Source: Oligoflexia bacterium (GTDB lineage Bacteria > Bdellovibrionota > UBA1018). Taken from it: a stretch of 40,991 nt of DNA. The stretch covers positions 1 through 40,991 of the forward strand of contig CAITVN010000213.1 in the NCBI GenBank assembly GCA_903895855.1, written 5' to 3'. The position numbers were made by a program, and so were the translations under genes. Under the pieces are notes generated by a model. The model did no database searches. It was not told where the DNA came from and saw only the letters and a list, made by a program, of their open reading frames with translations. The number at the start of each line of letters is the position of its first letter. Position 1 is the stretch's first letter. Below are positions 1-7,991 of the stretch, piece after piece.

Positions 1-163
1 ACAGCTGTATTTCTACAGCATGTCGCTAGCTCATTACTCTATTCTTGAATTGACTTTAGGCTCTCGACAGTCCTGCACCTAAGTGCAGCTGCCATCGCCC
101 GCTTTCTCTTTCAAAAAATTCATCTTATGTTTTCAAAGAACGCGCAAGAAACAGCATTAAACT

Positions 164-201
164 GGTGAATCTCTGTTTTCAGAAGTTCACCCTGCTTTTT
201 T
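164..201 (+). terminator. Possible rho-independent terminator of an upstream plus-strand gene
   Basis: GGTGAA at 164-169 pairs with TTCACC at 186-191, and the inner CTG/CAG extends the stem. A run of six T follows almost at once. The gene it would serve lies before the window. The rest of 1-285 holds only a short hairpin (CTGCAC/GTGCAG, 73-88) and no gene that I can support. Confidence 0.45.
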
Positions 202-285
202 ACTACTTGTTTGCGAGGTGTTTTTGATAACTAGCCCAAGGATAAAACTTCAGCAACAAGTTTCTTTCAAAAAATGAGATTTTTT

Positions 286-1443
286 TTATTTCACCAAAAC
301 GGCAACCCGCCCGGCCTCTGAAATTACCCTCAAAGTTTCAGAGTGGGTCACGCCGAGATCAAGAAATAAGTGTTTGCGACCGGCGACAGTCGTTGTTTTA
401 GCCCATAATTTTCCTAAAACAGCCTCGATTCCTTTCTCAACCGCATCAACTTCTAGCCGAACTCGGCTAGACTCAGGAAAAGCAACCGTGATTTTACCCA
501 GACGGTTGCGAATTGAGCCTTCTTCTTTGACAACCAATTCATCCCAATCAAGGGCGATGTCACCTTTAGAAACTTCTCCAGTGATGGCTCCACGAACGCG
601 ACTGAATTCGACATTCGCCTCTTCACCCTTAAACTCAATTTTACCGCCAAGCTCAACGCCCTTGATTTCTCCTCGACGGGTCACAAATATTTGGTCACCG
701 TTTACTTTTTCGGCTAAAATTGAACCAGAAACCGTTTCGACATGAAGGCTCTTTGATTCTACGTCATTTAGCGAAACTGCCCGATCACCGGCAAAAACCC
801 TCACTTTGGCTCTGATGTCTCGAAGATTCACCGAACAGTCCGGACAAAGAACCATCATCTCAGAGGCCTTCAAATCTTTAACCAAAACCGACCCGGATCG
901 CAGACGAATATCGACTTTTTCTCTCCATTTTAAGATCTGAACTTGTCCTTCTGCAGCCCAAACCACCGCCTCCAAATGCTGAGGCGCCTGAATCTCTAAA
1001 TCCAAACGAAGAGAACCTGTCTTCTTTAACTTCAAACGCTCTTCTAAACTGAGTTTCTGATTGATTCCGGTGTAAAGCTCTAGCTTTCCCTTTTGCATCT
1101 CAACCCGAACCTGAAGCAATTCACTCTCTGGCACCGCCATGCCGCCAACTACAGGTACAGCAGGGGGCACGCTAGGAGCGACATTCGGCTTTCCGCCTGT
1201 GCTAGCCTGCACAGACTCTGAAACAGGGTTTTTCGATCTTTTGACCACGACAATAACCTTATCAAGGCTTGAGCCCACCAGTTTAACCGACCCATACGAG
1301 TGGTTGATCGACAATTCAGCCAAGTTCTTTATAGGAAAAACCTTTGAAAAGAGAATAGTCGGGTCAACGGCCTTACCTTCGGCATCGAACGCAGCTATGA
1401 ATCCGAGAAATAGAGCAACAACTCCCTGAAAAATCGAACGCAA
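286..1443 (-). CDS. Exported beta-rich protein of unknown function (DUF4097-like pattern)
   Basis: About 385 residues from the chosen TTG at 1443. This start has a strong ribosome site (AGAGGGAG, 9 nt upstream), and the product then opens with a clean signal peptide (MRSIFQGVVALFLGFIAAFDA). In-frame ATGs further upstream would overlap the divergent gene and bury the signal. The mature part is made of short repeating beta strands such as GSVLVKDLKA, VRVFAGDRAVSLNDV and GSILAEKVNGD. This is the right-handed beta-solenoid pattern typical of DUF4097 'adhesin' proteins in the periplasm or on the surface. The family call is by pattern only. A Pro/Val-rich linker lies near residue 90. No catalytic motif is visible. 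The divergent neighbour is also exported. Confidence 0.6.
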   Translation of the reverse strand: MRSIFQGVVALFLGFIAAFDAEGKAVDPTILFSKVFPIKNLAELSINHSYGSVKLVGSSLDKVIVVVKRSKNPVSESVQASTGGKPNVAPSVPPAVPVVGGMAVPESELLQVRVEMQKGKLELYTGINQKLSLEERLKLKKTGSLRLDLEIQAPQHLEAVVWAAEGQVQILKWREKVDIRLRSGSVLVKDLKASEMMVLCPDCSVNLRDIRAKVRVFAGDRAVSLNDVESKSLHVETVSGSILAEKVNGDQIFVTRRGEIKGVELGGKIEFKGEEANVEFSRVRGAITGEVSKGDIALDWDELVVKEEGSIRNRLGKITVAFPESSRVRLEVDAVEKGIEAVLGKLWAKTTTVAGRKHLFLDLGVTHSETLRVISEAGRVAVLVK

Positions 1444-1493
1444 AATGGCACACTCCCTCTGGTTGACTTTTGGATCAGTTATCTTTCTCATGA

Positions 1494-2549
1494 TTGCTTT
1501 CTCATTCAAGGTCTACTAACTTTAATCACGACGTGATTCTTTTTCAAATCTTCATCACAGCTACAGGCGAATTACTTTTTGCACTCACTCTTGGGTTACT
1601 GGGGTTGCTCGGCTTGCTTGGATTAAACTCTACGCTCTGTTCGACAAGTCACGCGTCGGTCGCCTTGATAGACGTTCATACCGGCCAGAGCGGTTACCTC
1701 GGAGTTCAAACTGTGGGCGAAATATCTCTCACCAAGAAATCACCCATTTTCTTGGGCTTTATCGCCTCGAAAGATGCCCGGGCGGCACCAAATTTTCAAG
1801 AAGACGGGTACTCGGTGATGGGGTCTGCAGGGGCCCGCGGAGTTTACGGAAGCCTAAAAGGTTCGGGCGGCGCCCACATCATTACTCCAGCAAAACAGAA
1901 AATTCTCGAATTTGACTTTCAAGGTATTTTTCACTGGGTTTCGGTGAAAACATTTGATGTCACCGAAATGCAAAGTTTAAAAAAAGACGAACGAGCAAGA
2001 ATTGAGCAGGCCGATCGCACCGAGGCATTGATAGAGGCCCAGAAAAATCCCATCTTTTTGATTCATGTTGCCGGAGTTCAGGCTCAGCAAGATGGATCTC
2101 TTTCAACCATCACTAAGTGGAGCGGTTTTACGGCAGGCTTGGGGGTGGGGTTTCCGCACTTGATCGAAGAAAATGCGACGATCGGTGCTCATTTTGAGTT
2201 TGGAGGAGCCCAATTGACTGATTGGAGCCCTTATTCGGTGCAACTCGCAGGGATGCCGACCACGACACGGTCGAGATCGATGCTTTTTGGGATTCCGAAA
2301 CACTCGCAGAGTCTTTTTTTGAGTTATGAGCTCAGCCCCTCGAAAACAATCCGCCTTAACCTCATGAGATTCTCGCCGGCAACACCCGGCGATGTCGCCC
2401 TCGGTGGGCACCTAGAAGCGGCGCTTGTCACAGGCAGGGCACGCACCTGGTTAATCACTCCCGCCGCTGAATTGTATTATACGGCATCTGGGGTCTTGTC
2501 GTTCTTCTCAGTCACCTGGGGTTACTCTACGAATCTATTGGGAATTTAA
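1494..2549 (+). CDS. Exported or outer-membrane protein, unknown
   Basis: Up to 351 residues and not recognised. The N-terminus has a long Leu/Gly hydrophobic stretch (GLLGLLGLLGL) ending near an SxA-type site, which fits a signal peptide. The C-terminal half alternates hydrophobic and polar residues with aromatic strand ends, and the chain finishes with strands such as WLITPAAELYYTASG, which fits an outer-membrane beta-barrel. The start is uncertain: TTG at 1494 and GTG at 1531 both lack a good ribosome site. It diverges from the exported beta-rich gene at 286-1443. No partner or pathway can be inferred. Confidence 0.5.
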   Translation: MLSHSRSTNFNHDVILFQIFITATGELLFALTLGLLGLLGLLGLNSTLCSTSHASVALIDVHTGQSGYLGVQTVGEISLTKKSPIFLGFIASKDARAAPNFQEDGYSVMGSAGARGVYGSLKGSGGAHIITPAKQKILEFDFQGIFHWVSVKTFDVTEMQSLKKDERARIEQADRTEALIEAQKNPIFLIHVAGVQAQQDGSLSTITKWSGFTAGLGVGFPHLIEENATIGAHFEFGGAQLTDWSPYSVQLAGMPTTTRSRSMLFGIPKHSQSLFLSYELSPSKTIRLNLMRFSPATPGDVALGGHLEAALVTGRARTWLITPAAELYYTASGVLSFFSVTWGYSTNLLGI

Positions 2550-2576
2550 CAATTAGACCCGATTGTAAAAATACCC

Positions 2577-2605
2577 TTGCAATGTTTTACACTCTGCGTT
2601 ATTGT
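2577..2605 (+). promoter_or_regulatory. Sigma70-type promoter of the structured RNA
   Basis: A -35 TTGCAA (2577-2582) and a -10 TATTGT (2600-2605) are separated by 17 nt, placing the transcript start near 2612, just before the first RNA hairpin (GGGTTA 2614-2619 with TAACCC 2630-2635). No FliA-type -35/-10 pair was seen. Confidence 0.5.
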
Positions 2606-2714
2606 CTATTTAAGGGTTAGCGAAGAAGATAACCCAGCAAGATTAGAGACTTAAGGCCCAAGGATCTGGGCCGTTTGAAGAGGGTGGTTTCATAACCTCA
2701 CCCCTTTTGAAAAA

Positions 2715-2802
2715 GGCAAACCGATCGAAAGGTCGGCAACGCAAAGCCACGGGGCTACGAACAGAGACCTACCCCGACTCTGTTTACGCCAGCCGGGTTG
2801 CC
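2715..2802 (+). promoter_or_regulatory. Cyclic di-GMP-I (GEMM-I) riboswitch aptamer
   Basis: The closing stem is GGCAA (2715-2719) with TTGCC (2798-2802). Stem CCGATC/GGTCGG (2721-2736) is capped by the GAAA tetraloop that docks into a receptor in this class. The conserved core ACGCAAAGCCAC follows at 2739-2750, then an extended stem AACAGAG/CTCTGTT (2760-2784) and the conserved AGCCGGGTTGCC end. The base equivalent to G20 of the Vc2 aptamer (just before CAAACC, position 2716) is G. This points to c-di-GMP rather than the cGAMP variant, which carries A there. Assigned from memory of the consensus. Confidence 0.85.
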
Positions 2803-2893
2803 ATAAGGAGGAACAAACAAGGCCAAAGTCATGGCCGTTCACGAGTTCAAAGGGGGGTCCCGGATCTCTAGGACCTCCTCTTCATTTCCCACT

Positions 2894-2937
2894 GAGGCCT
2901 CGAAGCGAATGATGCGCTTTCGGGGCCTCGTCTTTTT
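2894..2937 (+). terminator. Rho-independent terminator of the riboswitch RNA
   Basis: GAGGCCTCGAAGCG (2894-2907) pairs with CGCTTTCGGGGCCTC (2915-2929) around a short loop, with one G-U pair and one bulged T. It is followed by GTCTTTTT. The stem is strong and independent of the aptamer stem, so this looks like constitutive 3' end formation rather than an obvious switch. Confidence 0.8.
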
Positions 2938-2962
2938 CTGAACACCTAGTGAATGCAGATCT

Positions 2963-3154
2963 CTAGCTAGAGTTTTCACTCAGTCTTTTTAGAATCCGCT
3001 CCAGCGGGCAAAACCCGGTAAAACTCGACTGAAGAAGGTTGACCCCAACGAAAGCGGTAAACCAAAGCCAGTTTGGAGAATGAACCTGCGCTAACCCGAG
3101 ACTAACCAGAATGAACACACCTGCGAATGCGCGAATTTTATTTTCTATTGTCAT
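2963..3154 (-). CDS. DUF2892 / YgaP-type small inner-membrane protein
   Basis: 63 residues from the ATG at 3154, which has AAGGAG 8 nt upstream; the ATG two codons earlier is too close to that site. The sequence has two hydrophobic helices and the family signature near the C-terminus (FTGFCPLERIL, with a conserved CP). Proteins of this type accompany rhodanese and metal or thiol efflux genes, and here it is the last gene of the ArsR-rhodanese/TolC/RND unit, 28 nt after the pump. The role is unknown; it may hold a sulfur or metal ligand at the membrane through the CP cysteine. Confidence 0.75.
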   Translation of the reverse strand: MTIENKIRAFAGVFILVSLGLAQVHSPNWLWFTAFVGVNLLQSSFTGFCPLERILKRLSENSS

Positions 3155-3182
3155 AATCATTTCTCCTTATTGTCATTCTTGG

Positions 3183-6100
3183 TCATTCTTGTTCTTCAGG
3201 TGCCTGAAGAGTTCTGAGTCTGCTCTTACCCACGATCCAGTAGTACAACACCGGCACCGCTAAGCGGCTTAAAATGGTCGCCGCGATCGATCCAAACATC
3301 AGGCTGATGGCTAAGCCCTGAAAAATAGGGTCAAAGAGCATCACAGAACTTCCAACAACCACAGCCGCTGCCGTGAGCAACATCGGCCGAAAACGCAGAA
3401 CCCCAGCACTCACGACTGCTTCTTTTAAGGGCAACCCATTCCTGAGTTCGTGTTCAATGAAGTCGACTAAAATAATTGAATTTCTCACAATAATTCCAGC
3501 ACCCGCAATAAATCCGATCATCGATGGGGCCGTAAACACGGCACCAAAAAGCGCGTGACCAGGCAAAATTCCAATGAGGCTGATCGGAATCGGCGTCATG
3601 ATCACGAGCGGCACCAGAAAGCTTCGAAACCACCCTAAAACCAAGATGTAGATAAGAACGAGTACCACAGCAAATGCACTTCCGAGGTCTCTAAAAACTT
3701 CGTAAGTCATGAACCATTCACCGTCCCATTTGATAATCGCGTTTTGGGTGTTCCACGGAATTTCGGCGGTTTGAGTGGGATACTTAATCTTGGGAGACAG
3801 CCCAGCGATTTGATAAACTGGCGCCTCGCCCCCATGAATTTCAGCGAATACGTAATTCACGGGCCTTAAGTTCTTTCTCATCAGCGTGTTCGTCTCGCGC
3901 ACAATCGAAGGTTTCAGCACCTGTGATGCAGGCACAACCCCAGTTTCAAACGAAGGCATTGAAAGTTTTTCAAAGGGGTTGGCACTCGAGCGCACCAAAT
4001 TCGCAACCGAGAGGTCGATTGAGACCGGCTCAGAGCTAGTCGAATCATTGAGTGCGCCCAGTGACACTTCTGAAAACACAAAACGCCCTAAGCCCACGAG
4101 CTGGTCTGAGCGAGTTCCAAGCACTCCGCCCTTCAATTGATCATAGAGATAGAATTTTCGCGGTCGAGCGGCACGCCACGAATAATCAACGTCAACTAAC
4201 CCTGAATGCCCAGAAAAAATCGCCCGAAGCTCGTCGCCCACTCGTTGTCTCTCGTGCTCAGAAGGGCCATAAATTTCGGCGACAATCGTGGCCATCACAG
4301 GGGGCCCTGGCGGTACCTCTAAAACGCGAGTGATGGCATCTTTTTCTTTGCCAAATGCGATCACTTCGGCCCGAATTTCTTGAATGATGTCGTGACTCTT
4401 GATTTTACGTTCATCTTTATCAGTCAACTCTACCTGTAAATCATTGAGGGCTTCGCCCCTTCTCAAGAAGGTGTGCTTCACCATTCCTGAAAATGAATAA
4501 GGGGCCGGTTCACCACCAAAAATCTGAACTCGCTTAATCTCTGGGTTTTTTACTAATTTTTCGGCTAGCTCGGTCGACCACTTCGCACTTTGCTCAAGCG
4601 AAGTCGTGGTGGGATAATCAATCAAAACTTGAAATTCGTTTTTATTATCAAAAGGCAACATCTGCACTTTAACTGCCCGAAAATAGAGCGTTGAAGTGGC
4701 GGCAACCAAGAGAACTAGAGTGAAAACGCCCAACTGAATGGCATAGCGTTTTTTTCCAAGCAAAAGATTCATCGACTGACAATAAAGTCGATCCATGAGG
4801 CTTTGCTTCTTTTTCGAACCCAGGTTATCAATCTCGTTAGCGCCATCGCCCGAGTACACACTTCGCGAGTGATTACCCAGAAGTTTGACAGCTGCCCAAG
4901 GAGTGACGATAAAAGCGACCAATAAAGAGAGAATCATCGCGAGACTGGCTCCAACCGGAATGGGCCGCATGTAAGGGCCCATCAATCCTCGCACAAACGC
5001 CATCGGTAAGACCGATGCGATCACGGCAAACGTGGCCAAAATAGTGGGATCACCCACTTCGGCTACGGCGCGAATCGTCGTGGCAATTAGTTTTCCTTTT
5101 TTATTCTCTTTCAAATGGCGTTCAATATTTTCGACAACGACAATGGCATCGTCAACTAGTATTCCGATTGAAAAAATCAAAGCAAAAAGAGTGACCCGAT
5201 TGAGCGTGTAACCCAAGAAATAATACAGAGCGAGAGTCAGAGCCAACGTGACCGGAATCGCGATGGCAACTACTAGCGACGCACGAATGCCCATAAAAAT
5301 AGCGATCAAAACAGTCACCGAGAATGTCGCAAGAAGTAAGTGCTCAATGAGCTCATTTGATTTAGCTGCGGCACTCGCGCCATAGTTGCGCAGTATCGAC
5401 ATTTCAACGCCTTTCGGAAGCGATGCCGAGAATGACTGAGCACGCTCAAGGATTTCATTGGCAAGCGTCACAACATTTGTGCCTTTGCGCTTTGCAAAAG
5501 CGATTGAGACGGCATTTTTAACTGAAGTTTTTGACTGATCGTTTGTTTTTCCGACCAACAATGAAATTCGAGCCCTCTCTTCGGGGCCTTCTTTGACCTC
5601 AGCCACATCTCGAATGCGCACGACGCGGCCAGCCCGCTGTCCAACGGCAATCGCTTCAATGTCTTGAGTTGATGAAATTCTTCCGCCAATTTCAACATCG
5701 TAGACTTCGGTCGTACCCCAATTTTTTCCGGCAGGTGCATTCACATCATTCACTTGTAAGGCCTGAGCTACCGACAAGAGGGAAACCCCAGCTTGATTCA
5801 ATCGATTCGGATCAACGACTACGCGTACGGCGCGCTTTCGCCCTCCCAAGAGTTCAACTCGGCTGAGATCAGGTGTGCTTGCGAGCTCTTTCGCAAGAGG
5901 CGCAACCAGAGTTCGCAACTGATAATCATCGACGTTATCACCGCTGAAGGTCATCACCAAGAACGGCACGTCATCGATTGAGAACGATTTTACCTCAGAC
6001 GGTTGCGCAATGCTCGGCAGACTCGCTCGAAGAGTGAGAAGCTTGTGGTGAACTTTGACTAAGCTTGGTTCCATCGGTTCGTTCACTTTGAAACGTACGG

Positions 6101-6407
6101 TAACTAAGCTCCAGTTGGGGCGGCTGGTTGAGTAAACGTACTCGACGCCTTCTAGGCCCCACACTGCTCTTTCAATCGGCTCAGTGACTAACCGTTCAAC
6201 TTCGCCGGCCTCTGCACCCGGGACCATCGTCTGAATGTCAATCATCGGCACTGAAATCTGGGGTTCTTCTTCTTTTGGAGTCAGAAAAACAGCCCCAACT
6301 CCGAGCAAGATACTCACCACCGCAATAACCGGAGTTAATTTTGAAGTGATGAAAGTCTTAGCTAATCGCCCAGCTAAACCCTGACTCTCTTTTTTTTGTT
6401 CAATCAT
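3183..6407 (-). CDS. RND-family efflux permease (AcrB/CusA superfamily)
   Basis: 1074 residues from ATG 6407, which has GGAG 6 nt upstream and overlaps the stop of the tolC-like gene (ATGATTGA), so translation is coupled. Longer in-frame starts would run deep into that gene. Topology is the usual two halves: TM1 near residue 25, a large periplasmic loop, six helices near 355-520, a second TM and loop, and six final helices. The TM4 proton-relay motif GILVDDAIVVVENIE is present (Asp419/Asp420). Substrate cannot be read from sequence; the ArsR-rhodanese regulator suggests a metal, thiol or sulfur compound. It drives export with proton motive force through the TolC-like neighbour. No adaptor (HlyD/AcrA) gene lies in the unit. 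Confidence 0.9.
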   Translation of the reverse strand: MIEQKKESQGLAGRLAKTFITSKLTPVIAVVSILLGVGAVFLTPKEEEPQISVPMIDIQTMVPGAEAGEVERLVTEPIERAVWGLEGVEYVYSTSRPNWSLVTVRFKVNEPMEPSLVKVHHKLLTLRASLPSIAQPSEVKSFSIDDVPFLVMTFSGDNVDDYQLRTLVAPLAKELASTPDLSRVELLGGRKRAVRVVVDPNRLNQAGVSLLSVAQALQVNDVNAPAGKNWGTTEVYDVEIGGRISSTQDIEAIAVGQRAGRVVRIRDVAEVKEGPEERARISLLVGKTNDQSKTSVKNAVSIAFAKRKGTNVVTLANEILERAQSFSASLPKGVEMSILRNYGASAAAKSNELIEHLLLATFSVTVLIAIFMGIRASLVVAIAIPVTLALTLALYYFLGYTLNRVTLFALIFSIGILVDDAIVVVENIERHLKENKKGKLIATTIRAVAEVGDPTILATFAVIASVLPMAFVRGLMGPYMRPIPVGASLAMILSLLVAFIVTPWAAVKLLGNHSRSVYSGDGANEIDNLGSKKKQSLMDRLYCQSMNLLLGKKRYAIQLGVFTLVLLVAATSTLYFRAVKVQMLPFDNKNEFQVLIDYPTTTSLEQSAKWSTELAEKLVKNPEIKRVQIFGGEPAPYSFSGMVKHTFLRRGEALNDLQVELTDKDERKIKSHDIIQEIRAEVIAFGKEKDAITRVLEVPPGPPVMATIVAEIYGPSEHERQRVGDELRAIFSGHSGLVDVDYSWRAARPRKFYLYDQLKGGVLGTRSDQLVGLGRFVFSEVSLGALNDSTSSEPVSIDLSVANLVRSSANPFEKLSMPSFETGVVPASQVLKPSIVRETNTLMRKNLRPVNYVFAEIHGGEAPVYQIAGLSPKIKYPTQTAEIPWNTQNAIIKWDGEWFMTYEVFRDLGSAFAVVLVLIYILVLGWFRSFLVPLVIMTPIPISLIGILPGHALFGAVFTAPSMIGFIAGAGIIVRNSIILVDFIEHELRNGLPLKEAVVSAGVLRFRPMLLTAAAVVVGSSVMLFDPIFQGLAISLMFGSIAATILSRLAVPVLYYWIVGKSRLRTLQAPEEQE

Positions 6408-7827
6408 GTGATTCTCCATTTTTGTTTTGAATGATTCTACTATGGCCAGAGTGATCGGAAAGAACCACCTGAGCATTCAGGTATTCAATCTCGGCATTCT
6501 CTAGTGCTGATAGAAGGTCAGTTCTTCGATTGAGAACTTCTGCAAACTGCAGTGCGTTCATCGCGCCACTATTGAAAAGTTTCTTAGCAACTTCTGTTTG
6601 CTCTGCCAAAAGGCGAGAGCTATCACCCAAAAGTCGTAGCCCCTCTTCGAGGGCTTTGGTCGCTTCTCGATTTGCTAGAACTTCGATCGTTTCATGTAAC
6701 TTCGCTTCGTCGATTCGGTCGTGAGCCGCAAGACTACTCGATTGAGCCTGATGAACGGCACCGTAATCTGAGGCTGAGAATAAGTTAAATTGCAAATAGG
6801 CGCCCGCTGTGTGCGACACCCCGGTACCGCGATCACCATGATTTAACGCGCTTTCAGCAAAAAGCCCTACGCGCGGCAAGAACCTCGCCTTTTCAAGGGT
6901 CACCATGCGATCTGATGCTTGAGAAGCCACTTCCATGCTTTGAAATTTCAAGGAGCCGAGCCTGGCAGCAGTGGGAGCATCGCCTGCCCGAGAATCGCCT
7001 GACACTGAAGTAAAGTATTTTTGAGAAAACGAAATGAGCTCACTGTCACGCGGAGTCCATTTTTCGGGCAGGCCACTGGCCATGCTAGTGATTGCTCCAT
7101 AATAAGCGCTTATTTTGGCACGTTTTTCGGCGTGTGACCCCATAATCTTGTTTTTAAGACCCTGAAGTCCCAAAAGCCCCGAGTACCCCACTGGGTTACT
7201 TTTAGACCCTAGGTGATACCGAGACAGCACGTCAGAAAGTAGTTTATCGAGCTCATGAAGTCCTTTAGTGGCTCGCTCTTGAATCGCAATACTCTGGTAA
7301 GCTCTAGCCACCTCAAGGTAGATCGCATTTTTTGTCGCTTTTTCTTCTAATTCTTTGGCTTGCACTTGAATCTGGGCGATCTGCGTTTGAGCAACCCTCA
7401 TGCCACCCTCGAAAAGTGGAAAATTTACTCCCAATGCAACTCTCTCGCTGAGCTGTGCATCTGGTTGATTCAGTAGGGTTGGCGAAAAATCTGCCGCCGA
7501 AATTTCTCTTTGACTCAATTTTGAGAAAAGAGCCGCACCGGGATCATTAGACGCGTATCCTTTGGCGTCTAGGTACAAAACTGGAAACCAATGCCTACTA
7601 GCCCTCGCGGCGCCCGTCACTGCAGCGTCAAGTTCATTTTTCACTGCTTTTTCTGATGGGGTATTGCCCTCAACTCGTGCCCAGACTTCAGAAAAGCTCA
7701 ACTCAGACTGTGCGAGTGAATCTGAAGAATTTAAGAAAGCGAAGACACTCAGAAAAATAGCGGCAGCTGCGGGAATGGCCAAAACTGCTCGGTGGTGGTG
7801 GTGCATTTTTATTTTCATATTCTTCAT
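6400..7827 (-). CDS. TolC-family outer-membrane efflux protein
   Basis: About 475 residues from ATG 7827 (ATG 7818 is also possible; AAGGA lies just upstream of both). An N-terminal signal peptide follows a short Met/Lys/His run (MKIKMHHHH). The mature part has the two alpha-helical hairpin repeats of TolC proteins, with the typical ALGVNFPLFEGGMRVAQTQ near 140 and the related AYLQFNLFSASDYGAVHQAQ in the second repeat. It would form the exit duct for the RND pump whose gene overlaps its 3' end by 8 nt. The leading histidines are unusual but lie in the cleaved signal. Confidence 0.85.
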   Translation of the reverse strand: MKNMKIKMHHHHRAVLAIPAAAAIFLSVFAFLNSSDSLAQSELSFSEVWARVEGNTPSEKAVKNELDAAVTGAARASRHWFPVLYLDAKGYASNDPGAALFSKLSQREISAADFSPTLLNQPDAQLSERVALGVNFPLFEGGMRVAQTQIAQIQVQAKELEEKATKNAIYLEVARAYQSIAIQERATKGLHELDKLLSDVLSRYHLGSKSNPVGYSGLLGLQGLKNKIMGSHAEKRAKISAYYGAITSMASGLPEKWTPRDSELISFSQKYFTSVSGDSRAGDAPTAARLGSLKFQSMEVASQASDRMVTLEKARFLPRVGLFAESALNHGDRGTGVSHTAGAYLQFNLFSASDYGAVHQAQSSSLAAHDRIDEAKLHETIEVLANREATKALEEGLRLLGDSSRLLAEQTEVAKKLFNSGAMNALQFAEVLNRRTDLLSALENAEIEYLNAQVVLSDHSGHSRIIQNKNGESHD

Positions 7828-7883
7828 TTTCCTTAGCAACTGTTTTTGACTCTTATCATTCTATCACTCTATCAGTCTAACAT

Positions 7884-7899
7884 TCTAACGATCGTTAGA
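7884..7899. promoter_or_regulatory. 16-bp perfect palindrome, likely operator of the efflux unit
   Basis: TCTAACGATCGTTAGA is a perfect palindrome about 57 bp upstream of the tolC-like start. Degenerate copies of its half-site (TCTATCA, TCTATCA, TCTAACA) line up at about 9-bp spacing between it and the gene. On the minus strand a possible promoter (TTAGAC, 16 nt, TGATAA) overlaps these copies. It may be bound by the ArsR-rhodanese regulator encoded just upstream (inference). Confidence 0.5.
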
Positions 7900-7991
7900 C
7901 TATTTAGCGTGAAGAGTTCCTTCTTGTCAAACAGTTTGTCAGTACATTTTTTTTGGGTTTGTTTTAACTATCATTCCGGCGACTTCCTGAA

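Larger units (their letters stand above)
2612..2937 (+). ncRNA. Stand-alone structured RNA with c-di-GMP-I riboswitch (merRNA-like)
   Basis: A discrete RNA of about 325 nt between a promoter and a strong terminator. In order it contains hairpins GGGTTA/TAACCC (2614-2635), GGCCCA/TGGGCC (2655-2672) and GGGTG+GTT/AAC+CACCC (2682-2703), the c-di-GMP-I aptamer (2715-2802), GGCCA/TGGCC (2821-2836), GGGGGGTCC/GGACCTCCT (2852-2879) and the terminator. No gene follows on the same strand; the next gene is on the opposite strand. Bdellovibrio is known to make an abundant RNA (merRNA) built on such an aptamer without a controlled gene. The match here is by architecture, not alignment. A perfect AAGGAGG lies at 2805-2811, but no start codon stands at normal spacing. 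Its role may be as a c-di-GMP reservoir or a trans-acting RNA. Confidence 0.7.

Noticed and set aside
374..745. Plus-strand reading frame of 123 codons
   Set aside because: It is antisense to the exported beta-rich gene, has Ser/Thr/Arg-rich composition typical of an opposite-strand shadow, and has no ribosome site.
2715..2802. cGAMP-specific variant of the aptamer
   Set aside because: The position that is A in cGAMP variants is G here, which fits c-di-GMP.
2831..2941. 36-codon reading frame (MAVHEFKGG...) after the riboswitch
   Set aside because: The good ribosome site is 19 nt away, the ATG lies inside a hairpin, and the frame runs through the whole terminator stem. It is more likely chance, though a leader peptide is not fully excluded.
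6408..6476. Longer N-terminus for the RND pump
   Set aside because: It would overlap the tolC-like gene by 77 bp and lacks a ribosome site, whereas ATG 6407 has one.
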